64,000 bases of DNA from Micromonospora aurantiaca ATCC 27029. GTDB taxonomy: Bacteria; Actinomycetota; Actinomycetes; Mycobacteriales; Micromonosporaceae. Numbering within the stretch: the stretch's first letter is position 1; each line of letters starts with the position of its first letter. Below are positions 8,351 through 18,015 of this stretch, piece after piece. The stretch is from positions 5,464,001 to 5,528,000 of the forward strand of contig NC_014391.1 in NCBI RefSeq assembly GCF_000145235.1, written 5' to 3'. The translations under genes were made by a program, and so were the position numbers. Below the pieces are notes generated by a model that was not told the origin of the DNA, did not search any database, and saw only the letters and a program-made list of their open reading frames with translations.

Positions 8351-9211
8351 GTGCGGGTGCGGACGCGAGCGGCGATCGTGGCATCTGGGGTGGCGGTGTG
8401 CGTGCTGGCACTGCTCGCGGTCTACGTCGTGACCAAGCAGTTCGGCGAGCACCTGCGGCTCCCCCTGGCCAGCCGGACCTGCACCGTGAAGGCCGACGGC
8501 GAGGTGGTGCTCGGCGCCGACCAGATGGCGAACGCGGCCACCATCGCGGCCATCGGGATGCAGCGCCGGATGCCCGAGCGGGCGGTGGTGGTGGCGCTGG
8601 CGACCGCCTACCAGGAGTCGCACCTGCGCAACATCGCCCACGGCGACCGCGACTCGCTCGGTCTGTTCCAGCAGCGCCCGAGCCAGGGCTGGGGCAGCCC
8701 GGAGGAGATCCAGGACCCGCGGTACGCGGCGAACAAGTTCTACGCCGCGCTGAAGAAGGTCAAGGGCTGGGAGCGGATGCGGATCACCGACGCCGCCCAG
8801 CGGGTGCAGCGGTCGGCGTTCCCCGAGGCGTACCAGAAGTGGGCGGACGAGTCGGAGGTCCTCACCCGCGCGTTGCTCGGCCACGCGACCGGCGCGGTGG
8901 CCTGCACGGTCAGCTCGCCGCCGACGATGCGCGGGCCGGCTGCCGCCAACGCCGTGCTGGAGAGCCTGTCGCTGGACTGGGGGCTGCCCCGGCTGGCCAC
9001 TGCGACGGACCTGACCGCGCTCACCGTGCCGGCGGGCGACGACCGCAACGGCTGGCGGTACGCGCACTGGCTGGTCTCGCACGCCGACGATCACGGCGTG
9101 AAGAAGGTCCGCTTCGGCAACCTGGAGTGGACCGCCGCGCAGGGCTCCTGGGCCCGGGTGAAGGGCGACCCGGCCACCGAGGTGCGGGCCGAGGTGTTCG
9201 CCGCGGCCTGA
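8351..9211 (+). CDS. Membrane-anchored or secreted lysozyme-like protein
   Basis: 286 residues. The N-terminus has a short basic stretch then one hydrophobic helix (AAIVASGVAVCVLALLAVYVV), so the rest is outside the cell. The central part, ALATAYQESHLRN followed by DRDSLGLFQQRPSQGWG, resembles the catalytic Glu region and the GLFQ/Q loop of lytic-transglycosylase or lysozyme-like folds seen in many actinobacterial exported proteins. The C-terminal half (after the TCTVSSPPT-like linker) matches nothing I recognise. Homologues are sometimes called heavy metal transporters, for which I see no basis. GTG 8351 or GTG 8357 is the start. Convergent with the ABC permease gene, 13 bp away. Confidence 0.75.
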   Translation: MRVRTRAAIVASGVAVCVLALLAVYVVTKQFGEHLRLPLASRTCTVKADGEVVLGADQMANAATIAAIGMQRRMPERAVVVALATAYQESHLRNIAHGDRDSLGLFQQRPSQGWGSPEEIQDPRYAANKFYAALKKVKGWERMRITDAAQRVQRSAFPEAYQKWADESEVLTRALLGHATGAVACTVSSPPTMRGPAAANAVLESLSLDWGLPRLATATDLTALTVPAGDDRNGWRYAHWLVSHADDHGVKKVRFGNLEWTAAQGSWARVKGDPATEVRAEVFAAA

Positions 9212-9224
9212 CCGGCCCGCCGGG

Positions 9225-10058
9225 TCAGCCCTTCACGGCTCCCGCGACGAGGCCGGAGACCATCCGGCGCTGCACCAGCAGGAAGAAGACGATCACCGGC
9301 AGGGTGAACAGCGTGGACGCCGCCATCACCGAGCCCCAGGCGGTGTCGTCCCGGCCGAAGAAGAACGTCATGGCCACCGGCAGCGTGTACTTCTGCTGGT
9401 CGTTGATGAAGGTCAGCGCGAAGATCAGCTCGTTCCACGCGGTGATGAACGAGAAGATGCTGGTGGCGACCAGGCCGGGCGCGACGAGCGGGAACAGCAC
9501 CTTGCGGAACGTCTGGGCCCGGCTGGCGCCGTCGATGGCGGCGGCCTCCTCCAGTTCCTTCGGCACCGCGGCGACGAAGCCGCGCAGCATCCAGACCGCG
9601 AACGGCAGCGAGAAGCCGAGGTACGTGAGGATCAGGCTGGGCAGCGTGTTGTAGAGGCCGAGCCGCTGGATCATCAGGAACAGCGGGATGACCAGCGCCT
9701 CCAGCGGGATCATCTGCACCACCAGCAGCATGATCAGGAACGTGGTGCGCAGCTTGAACCGGAACCGGGCCACAGCGGTCGCGGCGAGCAGCGCGACCAG
9801 CCCGCTCAGCAGCACCGTCGCCAGCGCGACGAGGGCGCTGTTGAGGAAGAAGTCGGCGAACGTGACGCCCGGGATCAGGTTGCCGGTGAGGATCTCCCGG
9901 TAGTGCTCCAGCGTCGGCTCCGCCGGCACCGGCCGGGGGGTGGACGAGAAGATCTCCCGGTTGGGCTTCAGCGAGGTCGCCACCATCCAGTAGACCGGGA
10001 ACGCGGCGAAGAGCGCGACCAGCAGGCCCGCGCCGTTGAGGGCGATCTTCTTCATCAT
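9225..10058 (-). CDS. Carbohydrate ABC transporter permease (MalG type)
   Basis: Inner-membrane permease of 277 residues with six predicted hydrophobic helices. The EAA loop that contacts the ATPase is visible as EELEEAAAIDGASRAQTFRKV. The N-terminus MMKKIALNGAG begins at ATG 10056-10058, which overlaps the stop of the partner permease by ATGA and has GGAGGACGA upstream. Together with the upstream permease and lipoprotein it forms a CUT1-type sugar importer. No ATPase is encoded beside it, so it probably uses a shared MsiK-like ATPase, as is usual in actinomycetes. Confidence 0.93.
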   Translation of the reverse strand: MMKKIALNGAGLLVALFAAFPVYWMVATSLKPNREIFSSTPRPVPAEPTLEHYREILTGNLIPGVTFADFFLNSALVALATVLLSGLVALLAATAVARFRFKLRTTFLIMLLVVQMIPLEALVIPLFLMIQRLGLYNTLPSLILTYLGFSLPFAVWMLRGFVAAVPKELEEAAAIDGASRAQTFRKVLFPLVAPGLVATSIFSFITAWNELIFALTFINDQQKYTLPVAMTFFFGRDDTAWGSVMAASTLFTLPVIVFFLLVQRRMVSGLVAGAVKG

Positions 10059-11041
10059 TCGTCCTCCTGCCGCAGCACCATGCGGACGTACAGGGCGGTC
10101 ACCACGAGCAGGATCACGGTGAGGATGACCGCGATGGCCGAGCCGAGGCCGTACTTGGGCGGTGGTGAGAACGCCTCCGCGTACGAGTAGATCGACAGCA
10201 TGAACGTGGACCGGTCCTGGGTGCCGCCGGCCAGCACGAACTGCTGGGTGAAGACCTTGAAGTCCCAGATCGTGGAGAGCACCACGAGGATGCCGAAGAC
10301 CGGCCGCAGGACCGGGAACGTCACCGACCAGAAGACCTTCCACGGCCCGGCGCCGTCGACCCGGGCCGCCTCCTGCAACTCCGTCGGCACGCTCTTGAGC
10401 CCGGCCAGGACGCTCACCGCGATGAACGGGAACGAGTGCCAGACCACCACGAGCGTCAGGATGGCGAAGAACAGCAGCGGGTCGTTGAACCAGCCGTACC
10501 CGGTCCAGTCGCTGCGCCCGAACAGCGCCGTCGAGAGCCCGTCCGGGAGCTTGTTGAACAGCCAGGTGACCAGGCCGCTCGTGTCGTCGAAGATCCACTT
10601 CCAGACGATGGTGCCGGTCAGCGCCGGGGTGGCCCAGGCGAGCATCACGCAGCTCGCCACGAACGTGGCCATCTTCTTGCCCAGGCGGTTGAGCAGCAGC
10701 CCGACCAGCGTGCCGAGGATCATCGTGAGCGCCACGTTGGCGAGCGCGAACAGCACCGTGTTGCGCAGCACCGTACGGAAGAACGGGTCGCCGAGGATCT
10801 GCGCGTAGTTGGCCAGGCCGACCCACGGCCACTCGCGGTCGCCGCGCAACTGCCGGACGCTGTCCAGCTTGTGGAAGGACATCCACACGACCTGGCCGAG
10901 CGGCCAGAGCAGCAACACGGCGATGATCGCCAGGCAGGGCAGGAGGAGCAGGTACGGAAGGTGGTCCACCCGGCGACGGCGCCGCCGCGCGGGGGTCTCC
11001 CGCGCGGCGGCCTCGCCGGTGGCCTCGGTCAGCGTGGTCAC
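10055..11041 (-). CDS. Carbohydrate ABC transporter permease (MalF type)
   Basis: 328 residues, six hydrophobic helices after a basic N-terminal tail (ARRRRRRVDHL). The EAA loop is ELQEAARVDGAGPWKVFWSV. GTG start at 11039-11041 overlaps the stop of the solute-binding protein by GTGA; the in-frame extension upstream of this is coding for the lipoprotein in another frame and is not used. Forms a heterodimer with the MalG-type permease encoded next. Substrate unknown, an oligosaccharide or sugar by family. Confidence 0.93.
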   Translation of the reverse strand: MTTLTEATGEAAARETPARRRRRRVDHLPYLLLLPCLAIIAVLLLWPLGQVVWMSFHKLDSVRQLRGDREWPWVGLANYAQILGDPFFRTVLRNTVLFALANVALTMILGTLVGLLLNRLGKKMATFVASCVMLAWATPALTGTIVWKWIFDDTSGLVTWLFNKLPDGLSTALFGRSDWTGYGWFNDPLLFFAILTLVVVWHSFPFIAVSVLAGLKSVPTELQEAARVDGAGPWKVFWSVTFPVLRPVFGILVVLSTIWDFKVFTQQFVLAGGTQDRSTFMLSIYSYAEAFSPPPKYGLGSAIAVILTVILLVVTALYVRMVLRQEDE

Positions 11042-12330
11042 TTGGCGTTGAGGATGCTTTCCATCTCGGTGGCCGCGTCGGCGGTGGCCTTCTCGACCGT
11101 CTTCTGGCCCTTGATGACCGAGCTGTTCATCGCCTGGGTCACCGTCTTGGTCCGGCTGACCTCGACCCACTTCGGGGTGAGCGGGGTCAGCTTGGTGTTC
11201 TGGATGGCGGTGGCGAACGCGGCCATCACCTTGTCACTGGCGTAGTCGCCGCTGCTCACCAGATCCTGGTAGACCGGGAAGAAGCCGAGGCTGCTGGCGA
11301 ACTCCTTGTCCTTCTGCTTGCTCAGCAGCACGGTCATGTAGTCCCAGGCCAGCGCCTGCCGCTCGCTGTCCTTCCAGATGGCGATGTCGGAGCCGCCGGC
11401 GAACGCCGGGGCGGGCTTGCCGTCCGGGCCGGGGATCGGGAACGTACCCCACACCTTCTCGATGTCGGGGTTGTCCTTCTTCATCGCGCCGCCCTGCCAG
11501 CTACCGGCGAACGCCATGGCGGCCTTGCCGGTGGCGAACTGGGTACGGGCGTCGACCTCGTTCCACCCGGCGGCGGCCGGCGGGGCGACCTTGTGCACTG
11601 TCACCAGGTCGGTCCAGAACTTGACCGCCTTCTGCGCCTCGGGGGTGTTGTAGCCGGACTTCCAGCTGTCACCCTCCTTGGTCGCGATCTCCCCGCCGGC
11701 ACCCCAGAGGAAGGAGTAGAACGGCAGCTCGGAGTTGCCGGGCAGGGCGATGCCGTAGGTGCCCGGCTTCTTGGCCTGCACGGCCTTCGCGGCGGCGACC
11801 ATCTCGTCCCAGTTCGTCGGCGTCTTCACGCCCGCCTCGGCGAACCAGTCGGTGCGGTAGTAGACGGCGCGCACGCCGGCGTACCACGGCACGCCGTACT
11901 GCTTGCCGTCGAGCTGGGCGTTCTTGACCAGGTCGGGCAGGATGTCCTTGCCCTCGGACCAGCCGTTGAACTTGTCCGAGACGTCGGCCAGGGCCTCCTG
12001 CGCGGCCCAGCCCTGGGTCTCGGTGTTGCCCAGCTCGGTGACGTCCGGGCCCTCCCCGCCGGCGAGCGCGGCCTGGAACTTCTTCGGCGCCTCGAGCCAG
12101 GGGATGTACTGCACCACGACGTCGGTCTCGGGGTGCTTCTTCTTGAACTCCGCCTCGACGCTGTCGAGGAACTTGGTCTGGGCGTCGCCGCCCTCACCCA
12201 TCATCCACACAGTGAGCTTGCTGTTGTCGGCGGCCTTGTCGTCGTCGCCGGAGCCACCGCATGCGGTCAGCACCAACGCGGCCGACGCCACGATGGCGGT
12301 GACCGGAGCCAGCCGCTTCCACCTGTTCAC
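11038..12330 (-). CDS. Sugar ABC transporter substrate-binding lipoprotein
   Basis: 430-residue family 1 extracellular solute-binding protein. The signal peptide MNRWKRLAPVTAIVASAALV ends in the lipobox LTAC-GG, so Cys 24 is lipidated and the protein is tethered outside the membrane. The mature part begins with SKLTVWMMGEGGDAQTKFLD, the usual first strand of this family, and later has PWYAGVRAVYYRTDWF, a typical hinge segment. First gene of a three-gene importer operon. A palindrome AGGAAA-A-TTTCCT 54 bp upstream (12384-12396) is a likely operator. Confidence 0.93.
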   Translation of the reverse strand: MNRWKRLAPVTAIVASAALVLTACGGSGDDDKAADNSKLTVWMMGEGGDAQTKFLDSVEAEFKKKHPETDVVVQYIPWLEAPKKFQAALAGGEGPDVTELGNTETQGWAAQEALADVSDKFNGWSEGKDILPDLVKNAQLDGKQYGVPWYAGVRAVYYRTDWFAEAGVKTPTNWDEMVAAAKAVQAKKPGTYGIALPGNSELPFYSFLWGAGGEIATKEGDSWKSGYNTPEAQKAVKFWTDLVTVHKVAPPAAAGWNEVDARTQFATGKAAMAFAGSWQGGAMKKDNPDIEKVWGTFPIPGPDGKPAPAFAGGSDIAIWKDSERQALAWDYMTVLLSKQKDKEFASSLGFFPVYQDLVSSGDYASDKVMAAFATAIQNTKLTPLTPKWVEVSRTKTVTQAMNSSVIKGQKTVEKATADAATEMESILNAK

Positions 12331-12383
12331 GCCATATCTCCCTCAGGGCCGTTTGGCACTAACCTTCTCCGCCGCACCTTAGT

Positions 12384-12396
12384 AGGAAAATTTCCT
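12384..12396. promoter_or_regulatory. Palindromic operator-like site upstream of the sugar importer
   Basis: AGGAAA-A-TTTCCT, 6-bp arms around one base, an AT-rich island in very GC-rich DNA between the importer gene and its upstream region. Position and symmetry suggest a repressor site. It recalls ROK-family operators in actinomycetes, but no regulator gene lies here, so the binding protein is a guess. Confidence 0.5.
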
Positions 12397-12500
12397 TTAC
12401 AACAGGGGGTGTTCGTGACGGAGGGCACAGGCGACCGTATCGCAGCCGGAGGCCCGGCCGACATCGATGCCGTCCGGGCAGTTCAGGGCTCACATACGCC

Positions 12501-12535
12501 GACGGGCGCCCGGCCGGTGAGGCCGGGCGCCCGTC
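12501..12535 (-). terminator. Terminator hairpin after the second GlsB-like gene
   Basis: GACGGGCGCCCGGCC and GGCCGGGCGCCCGTC make a perfect 15-bp stem with the 5-nt loop GGTGA. The identical 35-bp sequence recurs at 13038-13072 after the paralogous gene. Confidence 0.8.
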
Positions 12536-12553
12536 GAGGCGCGTGGTGCGGGG

Positions 12554-12838
12554 TCAGTAGCGCGAGACGCCGCGGCGACGGCCGACGCCGGCCACCAGGG
12601 CCACGCCGATCGCGGCGAAGAGCACCTGCAGCATCAGCTCGCGCCAGTCGATACCGGCGGTCTCGGCGAAGCCGGAGGCCCGGGCCACGATCGTGCCCAG
12701 AAGCGCGGCGCCGACACCGATCAGCATGTGCAGCCAGATCGGCATGTTCTGACGGCCCGGCACGACCAGCCGGCCCAGCGCGCCGACGATCAGACCAACG
12801 ACCAGCGCGGTGATGATGCCCCAAACGGTGAGCTCCAT
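12554..12838 (-). CDS. GlsB/YeaQ/YmgE family stress-type membrane protein, copy 2
   Basis: 94-residue transglycosylase-associated-protein family member with three hydrophobic helices (WGIITALVVGLIVGALGRL; LHMLIGVGAALLGTIVA; LMLQVLFAAIGVALVAGV) and the conserved loop VVPGRQNMPIW between the first two. The C-terminus is VGRRRGVSRY. ATG 12836-12838 follows TAAGGAGGAGGG. It is a tandem duplicate of the gene at 13092-13379, including leader and terminator, so each copy is an independent unit. The family is often stress induced; the molecular role is unknown. Confidence 0.88.
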   Translation of the reverse strand: MELTVWGIITALVVGLIVGALGRLVVPGRQNMPIWLHMLIGVGAALLGTIVARASGFAETAGIDWRELMLQVLFAAIGVALVAGVGRRRGVSRY

Positions 12839-12864
12839 GGTCGCCCTCCTCCTTAAGATCCGGT

Positions 12865-12880
12865 CACACGTTTTTGTGTG
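12865..12880 (-). promoter_or_regulatory. Leader hairpin upstream of GlsB-like copy 2
   Basis: CACAC-N6-GTGTG just upstream of the Shine-Dalgarno. The paralogous leader has CGCAC-N5-GTGCG at the same place, one compensatory A-T to G-C pair, inside an otherwise alignable leader (TTAGCG..CACGACAG). Confidence 0.5.
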
Positions 12881-13037
12881 TTCACTGTCGTGATCGCTAA
12901 GTTCCCGACCGCCCGGAAATCCAAACCGACTCCGATGACGAATTGTGCAGACGTACCCTGACCTGCTGCTTCTCCCCGAAACCCGGCGCGGCGGGCGGTC
13001 CCGGCACACCGACGGGGTTCAATGCCTCGAATACGCC

Positions 13038-13072
13038 GACGGGCGCCCGGCCGGTGAGGCCGGGCGCCCGTC
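13038..13072 (-). terminator. Terminator hairpin after the first GlsB-like gene
   Basis: Same 35-bp sequence as 12501-12535: 15-bp perfect stem, loop GGTGA, 20 bp after the stop of the gene at 13092. Confidence 0.8.
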
Positions 13073-13091
13073 GAGGCGCGTGGTGCGTCGA

Positions 13092-13379
13092 TCAGTAACG
13101 CGAGACGCTGCGGCGACGGCCGACGCCGGCCACCAGGGCCACAGCGATGGCGGCGAGCACGACCTGCACGGCCAGCTCGGCCCAGTCGATGCCGGCGGTC
13201 TGCGTGGCGATGCCGAGCGCGCGGGCCAGGACGGTGCCCAGCAGCGCCGCGCCGACACCGATCACCATGTGCAGCCACATCGGCATGTTCTGCCGGCCCG
13301 GCACGACCAGCCGGCCCAGCGCGCCGACGATCAGACCCACGACGAGCGCGGTGATGATGCCCCAGACGGTGAACTCCAC
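13092..13379 (-). CDS. GlsB/YeaQ/YmgE family stress-type membrane protein, copy 1
   Basis: 95 residues, three hydrophobic helices, with the first 32 residues nearly identical to copy 2 and the same VGRRR-VSRY tail. It has one extra residue in the second loop (GIATQTAGIDW against GFAETAGIDW). ATG 13377-13379 is preceded by TTTAGGAGGACC. The leader contains the CGCAC/GTGCG hairpin at 13403-13417. Divergence concentrated in the third helix suggests an old duplication with selection on the N-terminal half. Confidence 0.88.
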   Translation of the reverse strand: MEFTVWGIITALVVGLIVGALGRLVVPGRQNMPMWLHMVIGVGAALLGTVLARALGIATQTAGIDWAELAVQVVLAAIAVALVAGVGRRRSVSRY

Positions 13380-13402
13380 GGTCGGTCCTCCTAAAGCGAT
13401 TT

Positions 13403-13417
13403 CGCACGTTCTGTGCG
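13403..13417 (-). promoter_or_regulatory. Leader hairpin upstream of GlsB-like copy 1
   Basis: CGCAC-N5-GTGCG, 24 nt upstream of the start codon. Counterpart of the hairpin at 12865-12880. Confidence 0.5.
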
Positions 13418-13550
13418 TTTGCTGTCGTGCCCGCTAAGTGCCCGACGCATCGAAAACCGAAACCGGCGGCATCGGCCGCCGCTCCCCCGGCCGGGACGAA
13501 CCCGCAGGTGGGAGCGCTGCCAGCAGCTGAAAATTTCCTGGGTACGCGAA

Positions 13551-13582
13551 CGGCCGGCGCCCCTGCGAGGGGACGCCGGCCG
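13551..13582 (-). terminator. Terminator hairpin after lepA
   Basis: CGGCCGGCG-CCCCT pairs with AGGGG-A-CGCCGGCCG (one bulge) around a short GCG loop, about 20 bp beyond the lepA stop. Confidence 0.65.
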
Positions 13583-13600
13583 GTTCGTGGGCTCTGGCGG

Positions 13601-15478
<1,878 letters not shown>

Positions 15479-15604
15479 AGCGGTCCGTTCTGGTCGGCTG
15501 ACGTGAGCGGGCCGGCGCGCCGCCGGCCCCCTCCATGGTCCCACGTCGCCCGGGGCGCGCCCGGGCTCCCCCTTCACTCCACCGCTATTCCAGGGGTGGC
15601 CCGA

Positions 15605-16141
15605 CTATTCCGCGGGTGGCTCGACGAAGAGGGCGGCCAGCCTCGGCAGGCGGCGGCGGGCCTCCTCCTCGTCGTCGAAGTCCCAGAAGTCGTTCAGATC
15701 GGGCACCGGGACCGGGTCACGCTCGGCCGGCAGGTCGGACGCGGTGGCCTTCCGGTACGCGTCCCACGGCACCGCCAGCATCTGCTCGCACTCGAACTCC
15801 TCGCCGCTGAGCGCGGCGGCCCGGACCTGCGGCAGCTCGGCCAGCGCGTCCGGGTCGCCGACCGCCCGCGCGAACACCGCCCGCCCCTGGGTCATCAGCC
15901 AGCCCCGGAAGTACTCGAAGCCGTCGTCCGAGGCGCCCCCGTTGATCAGGTAGGCCGCGCCCCACAGGTCGACCTTGTAGGAGGCGGCGAGCACCCGCCG
16001 CTGGTGGTGGGCGTATCCGACGATCTCCTCCGGGTCGCACTCGGCCAGCAGTGCGACCGCCCGGGCGGCGACCGCGTCGGGCTCTCCCCCGGCGCCGGCG
16101 CGGGCCTCGTCGATCAACTGCCAGAACTCGTCGGTCCTCAT
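15605..16141 (-). CDS. DUF4240 domain-containing protein
   Basis: 178-residue cytoplasmic protein. It starts MRTDEFWQLIDEAR, the hallmark opening of DUF4240, with GYAHHQRRVLAASYKVDLWGAAYLINGG and FEYFRGWLMTQGR as the conserved core, and an acidic C-terminal segment (DLNDFWDFDDEEEARRRL). Function unknown; the family resembles small immunity-type proteins of actinomycetes, but no toxin partner is visible here. ATG 16139-16141 sits beside an 8-bp tandem repeat. Monocistronic, upstream of lepA on the same strand. Confidence 0.85.
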   Translation of the reverse strand: MRTDEFWQLIDEARAGAGGEPDAVAARAVALLAECDPEEIVGYAHHQRRVLAASYKVDLWGAAYLINGGASDDGFEYFRGWLMTQGRAVFARAVGDPDALAELPQVRAAALSGEEFECEQMLAVPWDAYRKATASDLPAERDPVPVPDLNDFWDFDDEEEARRRLPRLAALFVEPPAE

Positions 16142-16182
16142 GGTGGGCAGTCTGGCAGAGCCCACCGACGTGCCGGTGCGAC

Positions 16183-16230
16183 GTGCGGCGGTGCGGCGGT
16201 GCGGCGGTGCGGCGGTGCGGCGGTGCGGCA
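16183..16230. repeat. 8-bp tandem repeat (GTGCGGCG)
   Basis: Six consecutive copies of GTGCGGCG, the last ending CA, in the gap between the divergent DUF4240 and phosphotransferase genes. Each copy contains GTG, so the exact phosphotransferase start is hard to define. Confidence 0.85.
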
Positions 16231-16240
16231 GCATGGTGCG

Positions 16241-17245
16241 GTGCGCGCGATCTCCCTACCGCCCGTTCCGTACGGGTCGACGGCCGTACGGCCCGGCTGG
16301 GCCGACCTGCCGGCCGGACTGCGGGACGCGCTGGCCGCCCGGATCGGCGGCCCGCCGGCGGCGGTCCGGGTGGCAGGCGGCGGGTTCACCAGCGGCTTCG
16401 CCGCCGTGCTGACCGGCCCTGCCGGGGAGAGCGTGTTCGTCAAGGCGGCGGCACTCGACGGGCAGCGGCACCTGGTCGACTGGTACGCCCACGAGGCGGC
16501 GATCCTGGCCCGGCTCCCGGCCGGTCTGCCGGTGCCCCGGCCGCGCTGGGCGCTCACCGAGTCCGGCTGGTACGCACTCGCGCTCGACGCGATCGACGGT
16601 CACACCCCCCGGCTGCCCTGGGCGCCGGCCGAGCTGGACGCCGCCCTCGCCACGTACGCCCAGGTGGCCGCCGCGCTCGCCGAACCGCCCGCGGAGCTGG
16701 CCGCGCTCCGGCTCCCCCGCCTCGCGGACCTGGCCCGCGACGACATCCTCTGGTGGGGCGAGGTGGCCGCCCGGCGCGAGCCGTTGCCCGAGCAGGCCGC
16801 CGGCGCCCCGCTGGCCGAGCTGGTCGCGCTGGAGTCGCGCCTGCCCGGGTACGCCGACGCCGCCCCCGGACTGGCCCACGGCGACCTGCGGGTGGACAAC
16901 CTCCTGATCGACTCCGACGGGCGGGCGTGGCTGTGCGACTGGCCCTGGCTCTGCCACGGGCCGGCCTGGTTCGACCTGGCCGGGCTGCTGCTCACCGCGT
17001 ACGCCGGCGGCCTGGACGCGGACGCCGCGTTCGCCGGCCACCCGGCGGCGGCAGGTGCGCCCGCTGATGCGCTGGACGTGACGCTCGCCGCGCTGGCCGG
17101 GTACTTCCTGACCGGCGCCGCCGCCGGACCGTCCACCGCCTCCCCGCACCTGCGCGCCCACCAGCGCTGGAGCGGGGAGCAGGCGCTCGGCTGGCTGGCC
17201 GAGCGCCGGGGCTGGTCCTGGGCACGCCCCACCCCTACCCCTTGA
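16241..17245 (+). CDS. Aminoglycoside phosphotransferase family protein
   Basis: APH/choline-kinase-like protein of 334 residues. The N-lobe has VRVAGGGFTSGFAAVL and the lysine-bearing ESVFVKAAALDG; the catalytic loop reads HGDLRVDNLLI (HGDxxxxN) and the metal-binding Asp follows in WLCDWPWLCHG. All kinase residues are present, so it should be active on a small molecule; true drug resistance cannot be inferred. GTG 16241 is the best start after the tandem repeat; in-frame GTG 16223 lies within it. Divergent from DUF4240, upstream of rpsT. Confidence 0.85.
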   Translation: MRAISLPPVPYGSTAVRPGWADLPAGLRDALAARIGGPPAAVRVAGGGFTSGFAAVLTGPAGESVFVKAAALDGQRHLVDWYAHEAAILARLPAGLPVPRPRWALTESGWYALALDAIDGHTPRLPWAPAELDAALATYAQVAAALAEPPAELAALRLPRLADLARDDILWWGEVAARREPLPEQAAGAPLAELVALESRLPGYADAAPGLAHGDLRVDNLLIDSDGRAWLCDWPWLCHGPAWFDLAGLLLTAYAGGLDADAAFAGHPAAAGAPADALDVTLAALAGYFLTGAAAGPSTASPHLRAHQRWSGEQALGWLAERRGWSWARPTPTP

Positions 17246-17342
17246 TCCACACCAGTTCGGCGAGGTGGCGGCATCCCACGGGCCCTGACCCCACCACCTC
17301 CCCGACGTGGCGCGCCGCTCGACCAGGCTGGGCGGAGGCGTT

Positions 17343-17372
17343 TTGGCTCGTCCGGGGCCGACCTGGTAGCCT
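17343..17372 (+). promoter_or_regulatory. Candidate rpsT promoter
   Basis: TTGGCT and TAGCCT spaced by 18 bp resemble a housekeeping sigma promoter. They lie about 80 bp upstream of rpsT in the only non-coding stretch before it. Confidence 0.5.
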
Positions 17373-17450
17373 GGCTTTTCGCGCGGCGATGACGCATGCT
17401 CGTCGTGCGCGTAAGCAGACCAACCCGAGCTATCAAGACGAGGCTGTCGC

Positions 17451-17717
17451 GTGGCGAACATCAAGTCCCAGATCAAGCGCAACCGGCAGAACGAGAAGCG
17501 CCGGCTGCGTAACAAGTCGGTCAAGTCGTCGCTGAAGACCGCCATCCGGAAGTTCCACGAGGCTGCCGAGGCGGGCGACACCGAGAAGGCCACCGTGCTC
17601 ATGCGTGAGGCCACCCGCAAGCTGGACAAGGCTGCCAGCAAGGGTGTCATCCACTCGAACCAGGCGGCCAACCGGAAGTCGGCGATCGCCAAGCGCGTCG
17701 CCTCGTTCTCTGCCTGA
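17451..17717 (+). CDS. rpsT: 30S ribosomal protein S20
   Basis: 88-residue primary-binding 16S rRNA protein. It starts MANIKSQIKRNRQNEKRR and ends AKRVASFSA, the standard S20 pattern of three basic helices. The start codon is GTG 17451. Monocistronic, divergent from holA across a repeat-rich gap, as in related genomes where holA, rpsT and lepA stay together. A hairpin terminator follows 20 bp after the stop. Confidence 0.97.
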   Translation: MANIKSQIKRNRQNEKRRLRNKSVKSSLKTAIRKFHEAAEAGDTEKATVLMREATRKLDKAASKGVIHSNQAANRKSAIAKRVASFSA

Positions 17718-17737
17718 CCAGCGCTACAGATTTCACC

Positions 17738-17779
17738 GGAAGCCCCGGGGCCACGAGGCCACGAGGCCACGGGGCTTCC
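17738..17779 (+). terminator. rpsT terminator
   Basis: GGAAGCCCCG (17738-17747) and CGGGGCTTCC (17770-17779) form a perfect 10-bp stem. The loop holds three copies of GGCCACGA. Confidence 0.7.
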
Positions 17780-17807
17780 GCCTGTCCGCACTCTCCCGCA
17801 GCGCGCG

Positions 17808-17859
17808 GAGATCTTGGGCGATTTCGGCCCCTCTGGGGGCCATTTCGTACCAAGATCTC
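17808..17859. repeat. GATCTTG inverted repeat (family B, copy 2)
   Basis: GAGATCTTGG ... GGCCCC tctg GGGGCC ... CCAAGATCTC: a hairpin with an 8-nt internal loop. The left half (GATCTTGGGCGATTTCGGCCCC) resembles the left arm at 2240. Confidence 0.65.
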
Positions 17860-18015
17860 GGGGTGATCCGGCCCCGGCGGTGTCTTCGGCGGTCGGTCGC
17901 TCCGGCGGGACAGCACGGGGCGTCCGGAGGGCGCGGTGCGCGGTGTCGGGCGACGAGGTGCGAAAGCTGCACCCTGCGGGGCAAGGCGCGACGCGAGGCA
18001 TCCGGGAGAGCGCGG

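Noticed and set aside
9225..12330. A missing ABC ATPase as sign of a broken importer
   Set aside because: CUT1 importers of actinomycetes commonly share one MsiK-type ATPase encoded elsewhere.
16241..17245. Aminoglycoside resistance gene
   Set aside because: Only the general kinase motifs are visible; chromosomal actinomycete members of this family mostly act on other small molecules.
17246..17450. A tRNA-like stretch ahead of rpsT
   Set aside because: No cloverleaf with T-loop and acceptor pairing could be drawn; the stretch fits a promoter and leader.
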